This document shows positions 19,848 to 31,268 of a stretch of DNA of 64,000 nucleotides, one piece after another. A program made the translations under genes and the position numbers. Within the stretch, counting starts at the first letter, position 1. Each line of letters starts with the position of its first letter. The DNA comes from Rhodosorus marinus (lineage: Eukaryota > Rhodophyta > Stylonematophyceae > Stylonematales > Stylonemataceae): NCBI GenBank assembly GCA_029953675.1, contig JAMWBK010000008.1:62001-126000 (forward strand). The letters are read 5' to 3'. The notes under the pieces are model-generated. The model saw only the letters and a list, made by a program, of their open reading frames with translations, made no database searches and was not told the origin of the DNA.

Positions 19848-21405
19848 TTTGGCACGGCACAAGCAACTCACCGACGCCATTGAGCACCTACCCGACAGCA
19901 TGCTGCAATCGGCCTGCTTGCTTTCCCGCTTTTGTGCCGGTCCCAGACTCAACTACTGGTTGCGCAGCCTGCCTCCAGCTTGGGGCTCGTGGATCGCGGC
20001 TAAAGCCGACGAAATGACCCTGCAACACTGTGGAACGCTCTTGGATGAGCCCCTCGATCTTGAAGCTGCTCCCGACAGGGACTTTATTCGTGCACAGATC
20101 GCTCTACCGTTGCGATTAGGGGGATTCGGCGTCGCAGACCGTGGGCTGGTATGCTCGCCAGCGGCGGTTGCCTCCTGGGCTACCGCGCTGCGAACGTTGG
20201 TGACCTTCCGGATGCGAAGTGCCTGCCTCTTGGCTCGAGCTTTGACCAACGAGGATCCAGTGACCCTGCCGCCCCCGGCTTTGACAATTTATGATGGTCT
20301 TCAACACGCGTTCAGGAGGTGCAACGCCGTGCCGGACGCAAATAGGTCCCGCTTTCGTTCCTGGAGGGAGCTGTTATGGGGACGAGCTGAAGCGATTGAG
20401 AATTGTCCCCTCGACCGAGTTCTTGCCGATGACGGAGAGGCTAGCCCCGGGTCCCCTGTTGCAGACTACCCGGGTTTGAGCCGATTGTGGAGCTCCCGCA
20501 CTGATGTGATTCAACATAGCCTCACCTGGGGCCAACACAGTGCCGCTCACACAGTCATGCTCAATTCTCCTCTCACGCCGCCTACCACTGCCGCTCGTCT
20601 ACGCGCCATGGGAGGCCACCTCTCGCACTTGTGGTTAACCACTCTACCGTCGTCATTGAGTCATCGTCTCGATGCTTTCCAGTTCCGTTCTGCCGCACGG
20701 ATCTATCTCGGTTTGCCACAGGCTCCGTGGCACTCTAATCGGCCGTCTTTCTGTCAGGGATGTGAGAGCCGGATTGACGCTTGTGGCTACCACTTCCTGG
20801 GTTCCTGCGAACTGTTGCGAGGTCTCCGTACGAGGCGTCACACTCGCCTCAAGTACATCCTCAGCGAATCTTTGACTCGGATAGGGCATACGGTTGAGGT
20901 TGAGTCGGAACTGCCCAGATCCATCTCGGACTCTGCACCGCCCCGTTGTATAGCCGATCTCCTCGTCTCCGACGCTGCTGCCAGACGCTCAACATATGTG
21001 GACCTTGCGATTACCTGCCCCGTGGCCAGCGCCCACCTCACCGCAGCCGCCCGCCGCCGGGGGGCCGCGGCTTCAGCCCTTCGAAGAGTTAAGGAACGAC
21101 GGTATGCTGAGAGCATGGCCAGTCTGCCTCGCGCTGAGGGTCGCTCTCACCGGTTCCAGCCATTCATTGTGGAAAGCTTTGGTCACGTGGATAAGTCGGG
21201 TTTAGAGTGGTTGCGGAAATGTTTCGCTGAGCATCCTACTGAATATTTGGCGCTCTTGAGGCGTTTAAGTGTCTCCCTTTGGCGATATTCCAGCGACATG
21301 CTTTCCGAGGCGCGCCATCGGCGCCTGGGGTTGCATGCTTCCCTCCCTAGTTATTAGTTCATCTTCACGCCTTGCGTAGCGCTTCAGGCTATGCTAGTAA
21401 AGTCC
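19848..21405 (+). mobile_element. Family A copy A3 inserted in U2, 5'-truncated
   Basis: It begins inside ORF2 (TTTTGGCACGGCAC). The frame is open from 19849 to stop 21357 (502 aa: RT thumb, CCHC and RLE). Then come the 3' UTR and AGTAAAGTCC, followed by AGTATAGCATCTG of U2. The insertion lies between U2 stem I and the branch-point-pairing region. Confidence 0.9.
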
Positions 21406-21550
21406 AGTATAGCATCTGTTCTATCAAGTGTAACAACTTGATGCATCTAAATTTTAGATGCTTTCGTTACAAATATTTTTCTGGCTGGGTTTATGTTTGG
21501 TTAGTGGCTTGCCACGCCCGTATACCACGCTTTGCTCAGATTTTGCACTG
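21406..21550 (+). ncRNA. U2: U2 snRNA gene, central piece with Sm site
   Basis: AGTATAGCATCTGTTC aligns to the U2 branch-point-recognition segment. ATCAAGTGTAACAACTTGAT folds as stem IIa and GCATCTAAATTTTAGATGC as stem IIb. ATTTTTCTGG (21475-21484) is the Sm site. GTGGCTTGCCAC is stem III, followed by ACCACGC and the 5' half of stem IV (GCTCAGATTTTGCACTG). With the pieces at 19818 and 22956 the total is ~190 nt, the normal U2 length. The branch-pairing hexamer, usually GTAGTA, reads ATAGCA if the flanking AG is genomic. It cannot be functional as interrupted. Confidence 0.87.
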
Positions 21551-22955
21551 TTTTCTCGATGAAGAGCTGAGCGCTCTGCCGCGACCCACCTGTGATGTTG
21601 TGCGCGCCCAGGTAGGCCTCCCATTGCGATTGGGGGGACTGGGCCTCTGCAATCGTGTTGTGGTCCAACCTGCAGCCGCAGTAGGGGCCTGGGGAACCGC
21701 ACTTCCCACTTTGAGCAGCTTGGGTATCTCGAAGTTCCGCAATTTGATGGCGAGCCTCTCGCGGGGTGTCTTGCTTCCCAGCGTACTGGAAAGCGCCCAA
21801 GACTTGTTTCTGGAGCTCCAAACCGCCCTGAATTCCTGTACTAGTCTCCCCGAAACCGTTCAACCCCGTCTTCCTGACTGGCGAGCTGTATTTGACCGCT
21901 CTCGAGGCTCCGCCCCGGGGATTCGTCCTGCGCCTGAACCTGTTCTAGGGGAGATTGACCCAGTGGTTGCCGCAGAAGAAGAAGTTCCAGTTGATCCTCC
22001 TGATGATTCCCAGCGCGCTGGGAGCCGAGCTCAAGCACGCACGGATGCGCTGCAAAATATCCTTTCTTGGGACTTGCACCGTGCTGCATATGGCCGACTC
22101 CTCGCGCAGATGGTCTCATCTTCTCGCGCTCGCGCCCGCCTACGTAGTCTTGGAGGGGTTATTAGCTCTCAGTGGCTCATGACCGTACCAGCCTTTCCGC
22201 CACTCATACTGTCGGATTTCGAAGTGCGTACTTCACTGCGCTTATACCTCGGCTTACATCAGCCCCCTTGGCCGTACGAGATGGGTTCGTCGTGCCCTCT
22301 CTGCTCTCAGACTGAAGACAACGCAGATTTTGGCGCCCACCTGCTCGCTAGTTGCCCGGCGGTGAAAGGTGCTCGAACCCGCCGCCATACACGGATCTTG
22401 AACCTGTATACCGGGAACTTCGGCCTATAGTCCGGCAAGCCGGTCTGGAAATCGAACGTGAGAAACCTTTACCCGTCGCGGACTTTCAAAATGATGAACG
22501 CCGTGTAGCCGACCTGGTGATCACCTGTGACGACAGCCGCCGTACCACATACGTTGATCTTGCTGTTCCTAACCCTCAAGCTAGTCGTTATCTCCCGGCT
22601 GCGGGGGAGCGCCGTGGATCTGCCGCCGCCAGCATGAGACGCCGCAAAGAGATCAAATACGCGGGGGCTTTGTCTTCCCCTGGTGTTTGTGCTTCGGCAC
22701 TAGCACATCGCTTGGTACCCCTGATCATTGAGTGCTTTAGGTTCATGGACTCTGTTGGTTCTCGCTGGCTTCGGAAGTTGTTCCGCGAACGCCCTGACCG
22801 TCTTCAATCGTTGTTTACCCGCTTAAGTTTCCTGCTGTGGCGCATGAATGCCGCTTTAATGTTGGAGGCGCGAGTACTTCGCCGCGCTTAGTCTTTTTTT
22901 CCCCTCGGGATTTTTTTTTTCAGCCTCCGATTAAACAATTCGTTCGTTTCGCTTT
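21551..22955 (+). mobile_element. Family C copy C2 inserted in U2 stem IV
   Basis: 5'-truncated within ORF2 (FLDEELSALPRPTCDVVRAQVGLPLRLGG). A frameshift near 22400 splits the CCHC/RLE region. The RLE frame ends LEARVLRRA at 22891. The T-rich 3' UTR, CAGCCTCCGATTAAACAATTC and a TTCG tail follow. CTGTT occurs at both junctions and is a probable short TSD. Confidence 0.85.
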
Positions 22956-22970
22956 CTGTTGCGGAGCACC
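22956..22970 (+). ncRNA. U2: U2 snRNA gene, 3' terminal piece
   Basis: CTGTTGCGGAGCACC completes stem IV: GAGCA pairs with TGCTC at the end of the central piece, and the loop then resembles the U2 TTGCA-containing loop. The assignment depends on this pairing and on the CTGTT duplication, so it is less certain than the other two pieces. Confidence 0.6.
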
Positions 22971-25142
22971 TCTTTTACTCCCCAAGTCCTAGGCTAAAGC
23001 TGGAGAGGAGGATTGGGGTTTTGTTTCTTTTTCGGTCGCGAGCGTGTTCGTTTACGGGAAGCGCTTCCTCTGGTACGCCTTCCCCTCGATTTTCCGCGGT
23101 GCGTTGTTTGCAATTGCAACTACTTTTGTCTTCCGGGATGGTAGCGATATCTCCGCGCTCGACGGAGCCTCATCCCAAGGAGGCACTGCCAGGTGTGGGA
23201 CTCCGTGTTCGCCTCAGCAGCGGCACCCTTTCTTCCGAAGTTGACTTGGAAGGCGCTTCTGGCACCCAGGCGCATGCACTTATCTCCGTCCGGCGGTGAA
23301 AGGTGCTCGAACCCGCCGCCATACACGGATCTTGAACCTGTTATACCGGGAACTGCGGCCTATAGTCCGGCAAGCCGGTCTGGAAATCGAACGTGAGAAA
23401 CCTTTACCCGTCGCGGACTTTCAAAATGATGAACGCCGTGTAGCCGACCTGGTGATCACCTGTGACGACAACCGCCGTACCACATACGTTGATCTTGCTG
23501 TTCCTAATCCTCAAGCTAGTCGTTGTCTCCCGGCTGCGGGGGAGCGCCGTGGATCTGCCACCGCAAGTATGAGACGTCACAAAGAGATCAAATACGCGGG
23601 GGCTTTGTCTTCCCCTGGTGTTCGTGCTTCGGCACTAGCACATCGCTTGGTACCCCTGATCATTGAGTGCTTTGGGTTCATGGACTCCGTTGGCTCTCGC
23701 TGGCTTCGGGAGTTGTTCCGCGAACGCCCTGACCGTCTTCAATCGTTGTTTACCCGCTTGAGTTTCCTACTGTGGCGCATGAATGCCGCTTTGATGTTGG
23801 AGGCGCGAGTTCTTCGCCGCACTTAGTCTTTTTTTCCCTCGGGGTTTTTTTTCAGCCTCCGATTAAACCATTCGTTCGTATCTCCGCTGTCACCAGCCTG
23901 ATCGCTGCTGCGAGTGATCGTGGAGTGCTCCCTCAGCTCACCCAGAAGCTAGGTGTGCTGGATCGGGATTGCTGGCCAGGTCAAATTCAAATTCGGACGA
24001 GAATTTGAATTGCACCAGAGTGGCAGCGTTGGCAGACGGCAGTCAACATCAGGTCAATCAACATGAACCTGTCCCGGGACAGGCGAGGGCGGCTGCTTCT
24101 GCGCGGGACAGTACGACGTTGGGGAGCAGCAGGCAGGGCCAAAACGCACTTCAGCGCTCTGGGACTCGAGGCAATGGTGGTGGTGACTGTGCGGCAACCG
24201 TTGTGGAGGAGACTGCAGCTGTGGACTTCCCTCTCTTTGGCCAGCCCTCGGGTGGTCACCAGCTCCCGGCTACTGCGGGGGCACGTGGTGGCCGCAAGGG
24301 GGGCCCTTGGTACGCCTCAGTCTTGCGGAAGGGCACCACTGCCACACGTACGACGGCTATGCTCCGTTTCCTACCATCTCGCGAGCCTCAGGATGGACCT
24401 GTGGAGACCACTCTCCAATTTCTGTGGGTGCGAAATGTCCGGCCACAGACTACACGAGGCCAGGTTCCGTCTATGCGAGATTTCCGGGACACTTTTGCGG
24501 AATCGTTAGGGTGCAGCCCCAGACGGGGTGATTTCTTGTTCGCAAACTATGAGGGCATGTCGGTGGAGGACGCCCAGGGTACTTTGCTGAAGCCCGCGGG
24601 ATCCGTTCCGCGAGCCTCGCTTAGTGGGCGGCTCACGACTTTGGTGCGGATAGGAGGTAAGAGAGCGAGGACCGACTCCCCCGGGTCTTAAGGGGGAGAA
24701 GCACGATTAGCGCTCCAGGCACGGCTGCGAGCTCGCAGCCTATGGATCTACAGTGTTATGTCCTGAAGGAGGGCGGAGACCGGGGCATTTGGCGTACGCG
24801 TTTTCGGAGTTGGCTCCGGCGGTGGATTTCTTTGGAAGGAGGCTCGCTTCCCCTCCGTGGGGGCATTCCCCCAGTCGTCCTCCCTCGTGGAGGCCTTCTA
24901 GTGGCTGGAACCATTCTCGATTTCATCTTCACGAGCCTGGCTCGTAACATTCGGGACACAGTCATTTGGGTTTTTCTGGGGGTCATGCCGCGCCTGATTT
25001 GGCCCCCATTCAGACATCGGAACGCAGATGGCGAGTACGAGACCGACTGGCCCGGGGCTAGCCTCTCCGTCATCGGCAAGAACTCTGTCGAGGGGAGAAT
25101 CCTCAATCGCTTCGGCTCGTTCCCATAACTGCTCCCTCTAGT
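22971..25142 (+). mobile_element. Family A copy A4: deleted, inverted and interrupted
   Basis: It has the 5' UTR with palindrome GGAAGCGCTTCC (23057-23068), ORF1 from ATG 23138 (MVAISPRSTEP), a family C insertion at 23289-23878, ORF1 resumed, and an in-ORF1 deletion near 24554 joining NYEG to MSVEDAQ. ORF2 starts at 24742 and is cut at ~25050. From there to 25142 the sequence is family A ORF2 in the opposite orientation. It is non-functional. Confidence 0.85.
23289..23878 (+). mobile_element. Family C copy C3 nested in A4
   Basis: 5'-truncated in the CCHC region (VKGARTRRHTRIL). The RLE frame is open to LEARVLRRT at 23826, followed by the C 3' end and CATTCGTTCG tail. The host ORF1 octamer TATCTCCG flanks it (23281-23288 and 23879-23886), an 8-bp TSD. 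Confidence 0.9.
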
Positions 25143-26569
25143 AACCGTAAGCTTTTATTGGGCAGCTGCCTACTGCAGCGCAACACTACGTCTAATCCTA
25201 TCTAGAGAGAAACTTACTGGAACCCCGCTACCGGGGTCTCATGCTACGTTCAAAAAAAAAAACAGGCACCAGCGGATTCTCCAACTGGTCCATGCGCAAA
25301 GCGCCTAGTGCTATCTCTGCGTTACCTCGCCATAGTTGCCGGTTTATCTGCGATCTCACGTCTCTCAGCTCCTCACTCCTGTGCAGTAAGCGTTTGCAGC
25401 TGTCCCGGAGGAACTCTTGTGCCATTTGCCCCGTACGCCCAAACGTGTCTATCGCTATCGGGATGAACTTGTCATTCGGTTTCTCGATCACCATCGCTTC
25501 CTTGTAGTGAGCGATTTTCCACTTCTCCGCAGCTCTCGCCGCGTATCCGCTATCATCTTGGCTCCGCCGCAAATATTTTCCCTGTAATGGTGACACCACC
25601 GTCACATCCACCGCATACCTTTGTTTGGTCCTAGGATGCCTAGCAACGATATCAGGTCGCAGTCCGTAGTTCTCGAAGTACCCCTCAGGTTCTTGCTCTA
25701 CGTCCATGAAGTTCCATCGCCTTAGCCACCGTGCCAGCTCTCTGCAGATTTCGTCGTGCCTACGTTGCCACAGTCCAGTTGATGTTGGGCAGTGATGAAA
25801 CCGTTGTACCCCAGTCCTTCCGTGTTTACTCCGGCAACTAGTGCACTTCTCGGTGGTCCGCAATCCCGGAATTGGCATACCCAGCAGTTGTCGAACGTTT
25901 ACCTGCATCTCAACCGCACTCAATTTTTTCGGTGTCAGCGTTGGTATTTCACGCAGCCAGACTCCCGACCCGGATCCCGCGGCAGACCGTATTCGAGCTC
26001 GGTTTTCAGAGGAGATTCGTGGGTTGGTGACCAACTTTTGGAATGCACAATGGTGTGCCACTCGAGAGAGGGTTTTGTTTTATTGAACCATTATTCCAAG
26101 CTGCAGTCTCGCCCGGGGGGCTTCGAAGAGATGTTTCTCGCGATTGTTGCAGGGTAGTCAGTGCCAAGATCCGCGGCGGGGTTTCTGGTCCGAGCCTCCG
26201 TTGTATTGCTCGCGACGATGCACAGATCTGGTCCGCCAGCTGTGCAGCCGACCATCGTTGCTCCATCGGCTCGTATGTGTCTGGTGAGCGTTCTGCCGAA
26301 ACCTCCCGCTCTAGTTCAGCCAGGTATGGCCATTCACCTTCATTGTTCCGGAAGGTGTTTCTCCATGACGAGTAAAACGCGATGGGTTGGACGGGCTTTC
26401 GAGTAGCGAAACCCAAGCCTCCCCAGCGGCAGGACAGAGCGATTTGGTCCGATATCAGCTCTGCGTACTCATCGTCCTTTACAGCTGTCGTAGCGAGGCC
26501 TCCGAATAGAATTTCGAGATGATATCTGGTCATCACGTCGGCCTCGCGTGCCAGAGTTCTTCCAAACTC
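25143..26569 (-). pseudogene. Family B copy: ORF2 C-terminal half (RLE), 5'-truncated
   Basis: Minus strand from YGYEFGRTLAREAD through DQIALSCRWGGLGFATR, then with a frame change near 26060 into KLVTNPRISSENRARIR, GSGVWLREIP, VRQLLGMPIPGLR, CTSCRSKHGRTG...HHCPTST, QRRHDE (RHN-like), LRPDIVARHP and YAVDVTVVSP. It ends FFFERSMRPR at 25228. The 3' UTR and short GTTAC end reach 25143. RT is absent. Confidence 0.85.
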
Positions 26570-27165
26570 GTAACCGTAAGCTTTACTGGGCAGCTGCCTA
26601 CTGCAGCGCAACACTACGTCTAATCCTATCTAGGGAGAAACTTACTGGAACCCCGCTACCGGGGTCTCATGCTACGTTCAAAAGAAAAAACAGGCACCAG
26701 CGGATTCTCCAACTGGTCCACGCGCAAAGCGCCTAATGCTATCTCTGCGTTACCTCGCCATAGTTGCCGGTTTATCTGCGATCTCACGTCTCTCAGCTCC
26801 TCACTCCTGTGCAGTAAGTGCTTGCAGCTGTCCCGGAGGAACTCCTGTGCCATTTGCCCCGTACGCCCAAAACCCGCCTCTATTGCTATCGGGATGAACT
26901 TATCATCCGGCTTCTCGATCACCATCGCTTCCTTGTAGTGAGCGATTTTCCACTTCTCCGCAGCTCTCGCCGCGTATCCGCTATCATCTTGGCTCCGCCG
27001 CAAATATTTTCCCTGTAATGGTGACACCACCGTCACATCCAGCGCATACCTTTGTTTGGTCCTCGGATGACTAGCAACGATATCAGGTCGCAGTCCGTAG
27101 TTCTCGAAGTACCCCTCAGGTTCTTGCTCTACGTCCATGAAGTTCCATCGCCTTAGCCACCGTGC
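26570..27165 (-). pseudogene. Family B copy: RLE tip only, head-to-tail with its neighbour
   Basis: The minus strand begins at RWLRRWNFMDVEQEPEGYF and reads the RLE core LRPDIVASHP...YALDVTVVSP, with a 1-aa-scale indel near 26875 (IAIEAGFGRTG). It ends SFERSMRPR at 26656. Its 3' end (CTTACGGTTAC) is followed immediately by the truncated start of the 25143-26569 copy. Confidence 0.85.
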
Positions 27166-27207
27166 CTGCTATGCTAGTAAAGTCCAGTAAAGTCCACCAA
27201 AGTCCTT
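27166..27207 (+). repeat. Family A tail-only insertion
   Basis: TGCTATGCTAGTAAAGTCC followed by two more (partly CACC-mutated) units, with no coding sequence. It lies between a family B copy and family A copy A5, which starts at its end. Confidence 0.75.
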
Positions 27208-27817
27208 CGCAAACTATGAGGGCCGCGATGTGCTGTTTTTGGTCTCCGCAACCGCCGCCAAGTACCTGGAGGCCTTGCTGGCGAAGCCTACCGAGCAGTG
27301 GCCTGAGAGCGCCCGGTGGCTGCGCTGCAACCCGCAGGTGGTTTTGCACTTCGATTTTGACCGTTTCTCGGGCAATTTCCTGTCTCCGGGAGAAACGGCA
27401 GGGCTCTCTGAGCATGAGAGCAGCGTGAAGGCGGCAGCGATCCATTGGCTACGGATTCAGCGCCTTGAGAGGATCTTGTTGGCGCGGTTCCGGTCGGGCC
27501 CTCGTCACCTGCGCATGGCGGTTTCCAGTTTCTTCGATCTGGAGAGGCGACTTGTGCTGACTTCGCGCTACAAGACAGAGCTGCAGCGGGTGGGGATTTT
27601 GGAGGGCTCTGCTTCCAGCACTACTTCCAGCGAGAGTGGTGAGGCAGGGGAGCAGACTGAGGGCATGGCGGTGGAGGACGCCCAGGTTACTTTGCTGAAG
27701 CCCGCGGGATCCGTTCCGCGAGCCTCGCGGAGTGGGAGGCTCACGACTTTGGTGCGGATAGGAGGTAAGAGAGCGAGGACCGACTCCCCCGGGTCTAAGG
27801 GGGAGAAGCACGATTAG
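27208..27817 (+). pseudogene. Family A ORF1 C-terminal part (copy A5)
   Basis: The frame is open from FANYEGRDVLFLVSATAAKYL through the Arg-rich helical block to GGKRARTDSPGSKGEKHD. The N-terminal half is missing through 5' truncation. The stop lies 30 nt upstream of the ORF2 ATG at 27848. Confidence 0.8.
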
Positions 27818-27847
27818 CGCTCAGGCACGGCTGCGAGGTCGCAGCCT

Positions 27848-30800
27848 ATGGATCTACAGTCTTATGTCCTGAAGGAGGGCGGAGACTGGGGTATTTGGCG
27901 TACGCGTTTTCGGAGTTGGCTCCGGCGGTGGATTTCTTTGGAAGGAGGCTCGCTTCCCCTCCGTGGGGGCATTCCCCCAGTCGTCCTTCCTCGTGGAGAC
28001 CTTCTGGTAGCTGGAACCATTCTCGATTTCATCTTCACGAGCCTGGCTCGCAACATTCGGGACACAGTCATTTGGGTTTTTCTGGGGGTCATGCCGCGCC
28101 TGATTCTGGCCCCCATTCACACATCGGAGCGCAGATGGCGAGTACGAGACCGACTGGCCCTGTTCTTGAAGGGAGACTTCGAAGTACTACAGCGCAGCTA
28201 TTTGGCGTCGTCAGCACCATCCGCCCGTCGGACTCGGCATGGCACAGTGTCGCCCGTGCCAGCTCGAGTACAGAAATTGGTAGCAGTGAGTGATTTAAGT
28301 CGAGCGGCGCGGGTTTTGGAGGGCCAGGCGCCTGTCCTCCCCTACGATGATAGTCTCGCCCAGACGGTGTCGTCTTTGTTCCCTGAGTCCGACGTGGATT
28401 TGTCCCCTGAATTCGAGGTATTCTTGGACCGTCCGGAGTTGGCCAGGTTTCGCATCGATCTGACGCTCAGTGAGTCTGACCTGGAGGATTTGCTTCGTAC
28501 CTCGCGTCGGGGACGCTGTCCTGGACCCTCCGGACTAAGAACAGAGCTATTGCAGGCCCTGAGCCAGCCTGGCCAGAGCGCGCTTCTGAGGATCCTTAAC
28601 AAGTTGTTCCAGGGCGTATCGGGTGCGTCCGTGCCATGGGAACATCTCCGGCAGGCACAGCTTTGCTTGCTCACGAAACCTGACCACCAGCCGGCCCACC
28701 CGCGTCTCCGGCCGATCGGGATGGTGGAGAGCCTACGGAAGTTAGCCGGGAGGTGGCTATGCCAGCGCCTTCGCCAGCGCGTCACAGCTTTTATGGCGCC
28801 CTTGCAAGTAGGGGTGGGATTTTCTGGGGGTTGCGAACTGATCACCCATGGGATCGAGCTAGAACGCGCCAGTAGGCCGGAGTGGGGAGTCTTGGTGGTT
28901 GATTTCCGGAACGCATTCAACAGCGTGTCGCGGACGCATGCGCTCGAGGTGCTCCGACGTGTGTTTCCGGAGGCGTGGCCGTTTCTATCGGGTATTTACG
29001 GAGGGGAGAGCCTCCCCTACTTGACAACGGAGGGCACTGTTTTTCAAGCACATACTGGCGTCCAACAAGGCGACCCTTGCGGACCTCTTCTTCATGCCTG
29101 TGCCCTACAGCTCGTACTTTTACGTCTTTCGACTGAGGTCTCGGATCTTCGAATCTGCGCGTACCACGATGACGTAACATTGCTGGGCACCCCTGACACC
29201 CTGGCTAGGGGACTGACCGCGATCGAAGCGATTGCACGTCGCGTCGGTTTGACTGTGGAAACAGAAAAATGTCGCTTTCTCCCCCCCGAGGGACGTGTCG
29301 CTGAACTCTCTGCCACCCACTCTGCGACTAATCAGCGAACGTGAAGGGTTCGAACACCACGGCGTCGGATTGGGGACTGACAACTTTGTCCAAGCATCCT
29401 GCGAGCGAGTTTTGGCACGGCACAAGCAACTCACCGACGCCATTGAGCACCTACCCGACAGCATGCTGCAATCGGCCTGCTTGCTTTCCCGCTTTTGTGC
29501 CGGTCCCAGACTCAACTACTGGTTGCGCAGCCTGCCTCCAGCTTGGGGCTCGTGGATCGCGGCTAAAGCCGACGAAATGACCCTGCAACACTGGGGAACG
29601 CTCTTGGATGAGCCCCTCGATCTTGAAGCTGCTCCCGACAGGGACTTTATTCGTGCACAGATCGCTCTACCGTTGCGATTAGGGGGATTCGGCGTCGCAG
29701 ACCGTGGGCTGGTATGCTCGCCAGCGGCGGTTGCCTCCTGGGCTACCGCGCTGCGAACGTTGGTGACCTTCCGGATGCGAAGTGCCTGCCTCTTGGCTCG
29801 AGCTTTGACCAACGAGGATCCAGTGACCCTGCAGCCCCCGCTTTTGACAATTTATGATGGTCTTCAACACGCGTTCAGGAGGTGCAACGCCGTGCCGGAC
29901 GCAAATCGGTCCCGCTTTCGTTCCTGGAGGGAGCTGTTATGGGGACGAGCTGAAGCGATTGAGGATTCTCCCCTCGACCGAGTTCTTGCCGATGACGGAG
30001 AGGCTAGCCCCGGGTCCCCTGTTGCAGACTACCCGGGTTTGAGCCGATTGTGGAGCTCCCGCACTGATGTGATTCAACATAGCCTCACCTGGGGCCAACA
30101 CAGTGCCGCTCACACAGTCATGCTCAATTCTCCTCTCACGCCGCCTACCACTGCCGCTCGTCTCCGCGGCATGGGAGGCCACCTCTCGCACTTGTGGTTA
30201 ACCACTCTACCGTCGTCATTGAGTCATCGTCTCGATGCTTTCCAGTTCCGTTCTGCCGCACGGATCTATCTCGGTTTGCCACAGGCTCCGTGGCACTCTA
30301 ATCGGCCGTCTTTCTGTCAGGGATGTGAGAGCCGGATTGACGCTTGTGGCTACCACTTCCTGGGTTCCTGCGGACTGTTGCGAGGTCTCCGTACGAGGCG
30401 TCACACTCGCCTCAAGTACATCCTCAGCGAATCTTTGACTCGGATAGGGCATACGGTTGAGGTTGAGTCGGAACTGCCCAGATCCATCTCGGACTCTGCA
30501 CCGCCCCGTTGTATAGCCGATCTCCTCGTCTCCGACGCTGCTGCCAGACGCTCAACATATGTGGACCTTGCGATTACCTGCCCCGTGGCCAGCGCCCACC
30601 TCACCGCAGCCGCCCGCCGCCGGGGGGCCGCGGCTTCAGCCCTTCGAAGAGTTAAGGAACGACGGTATGCTGAGAGCATGGCCAGTCTGCCTTGCGCTGA
30701 GGGTCGCTCTCACCGGTTCCAGCCATTCATTGTGGAAAGCTTTGGTCACGTGGATAAGTCGGGTTTAGAGTGGTTGCGGAAATGTTTTGCTGAGCATCCT

Positions 30801-30920
30801 ACTGAATATTTGGCGCTCTTGAGGCGTTTAAGTGTCTCCCTTTGGCGATATTCCAGCGACATGCTTTCCGAGGCGCGCCATCGGCGCCTGGGGTTGCATG
30901 CTTCCCTCCCTAGTTATTAG
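27848..30920 (+). pseudogene. Family A ORF2 (copy A5) with a single-base frameshift
   Basis: It starts MDLQSYVLKEGGDW and retains all RT motifs (PGPSGL, VVDFRNAFN, GVQQGDP, AYHDDVTLLG) and CCHC/RLE. A run of seven C at ~29281-29287 (six in copies A1, A2 and 45.3 kb) shifts the frame after CRFLPP. The second half is open to 30920. The copy at 52923-55995 carries the same C7. Confidence 0.88.
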
Positions 30921-31005
30921 TTCATCTTCACGCCTTGCGTAGCGCTTCAGGCTATGCTAGTAAAGTCCAGTAAAGTCCAGTAAAGTCCAGAAAAGCCCAG
31001 TCCAG

Positions 31006-31268
31006 TTCGAGAGTCGACCGTCTGCATAGGACATAGCCAAGGCAAACACGAATAACGCTTGGATACGTCACAATGTGGGGTGTTTATAGTTCATAGGCGG
31101 TGAAAAGCATGGTTGCAACGAATCCATCGAGCGTGGCACCTACTCTGTCGTTCCCTGCTCATGTTTTTTGAATAGCTTTAAGGCCCTTTTTTTGTATTTT
31201 TCGTCCATAAGTACAATGTATAACATTTCTCATGCCGTGTCACTGCAATAGTCTTAGCCCAAAGTCCG
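31006..31268. other. Spacer downstream of host gene
   Basis: No ORF or retroelement match was noticed. It is AT-rich, with a T-run (31187-31193) on the 3' side of the minus-strand host gene, and may hold its 3' UTR. Confidence 0.4.

Larger units (their letters stand above)
27208..31005 (+). mobile_element. Family A copy A5, 5'-truncated in ORF1
   Basis: Partial ORF1, the junction palindrome (27829-27846), ORF2 with one frameshift, 3' UTR, and a tail of about five units (30958-31005), the last ones drifting to AAAAGCCCAGTCC. The sequence after it (AGTTCGAGAG) is host. Confidence 0.9.

Noticed and set aside
19848-21405. Family A as a U2-site-specific element
   Set aside because: Only one of about fifteen A copies here is in U2; the others are in LTRs, gag, host genes and tails.
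30958-31005. AGTAAAGTCC arrays as CRISPR or satellite DNA
   Set aside because: The units are 10 bp without spacers and are joined to family A 3' ends, so they are retrotransposon tails.
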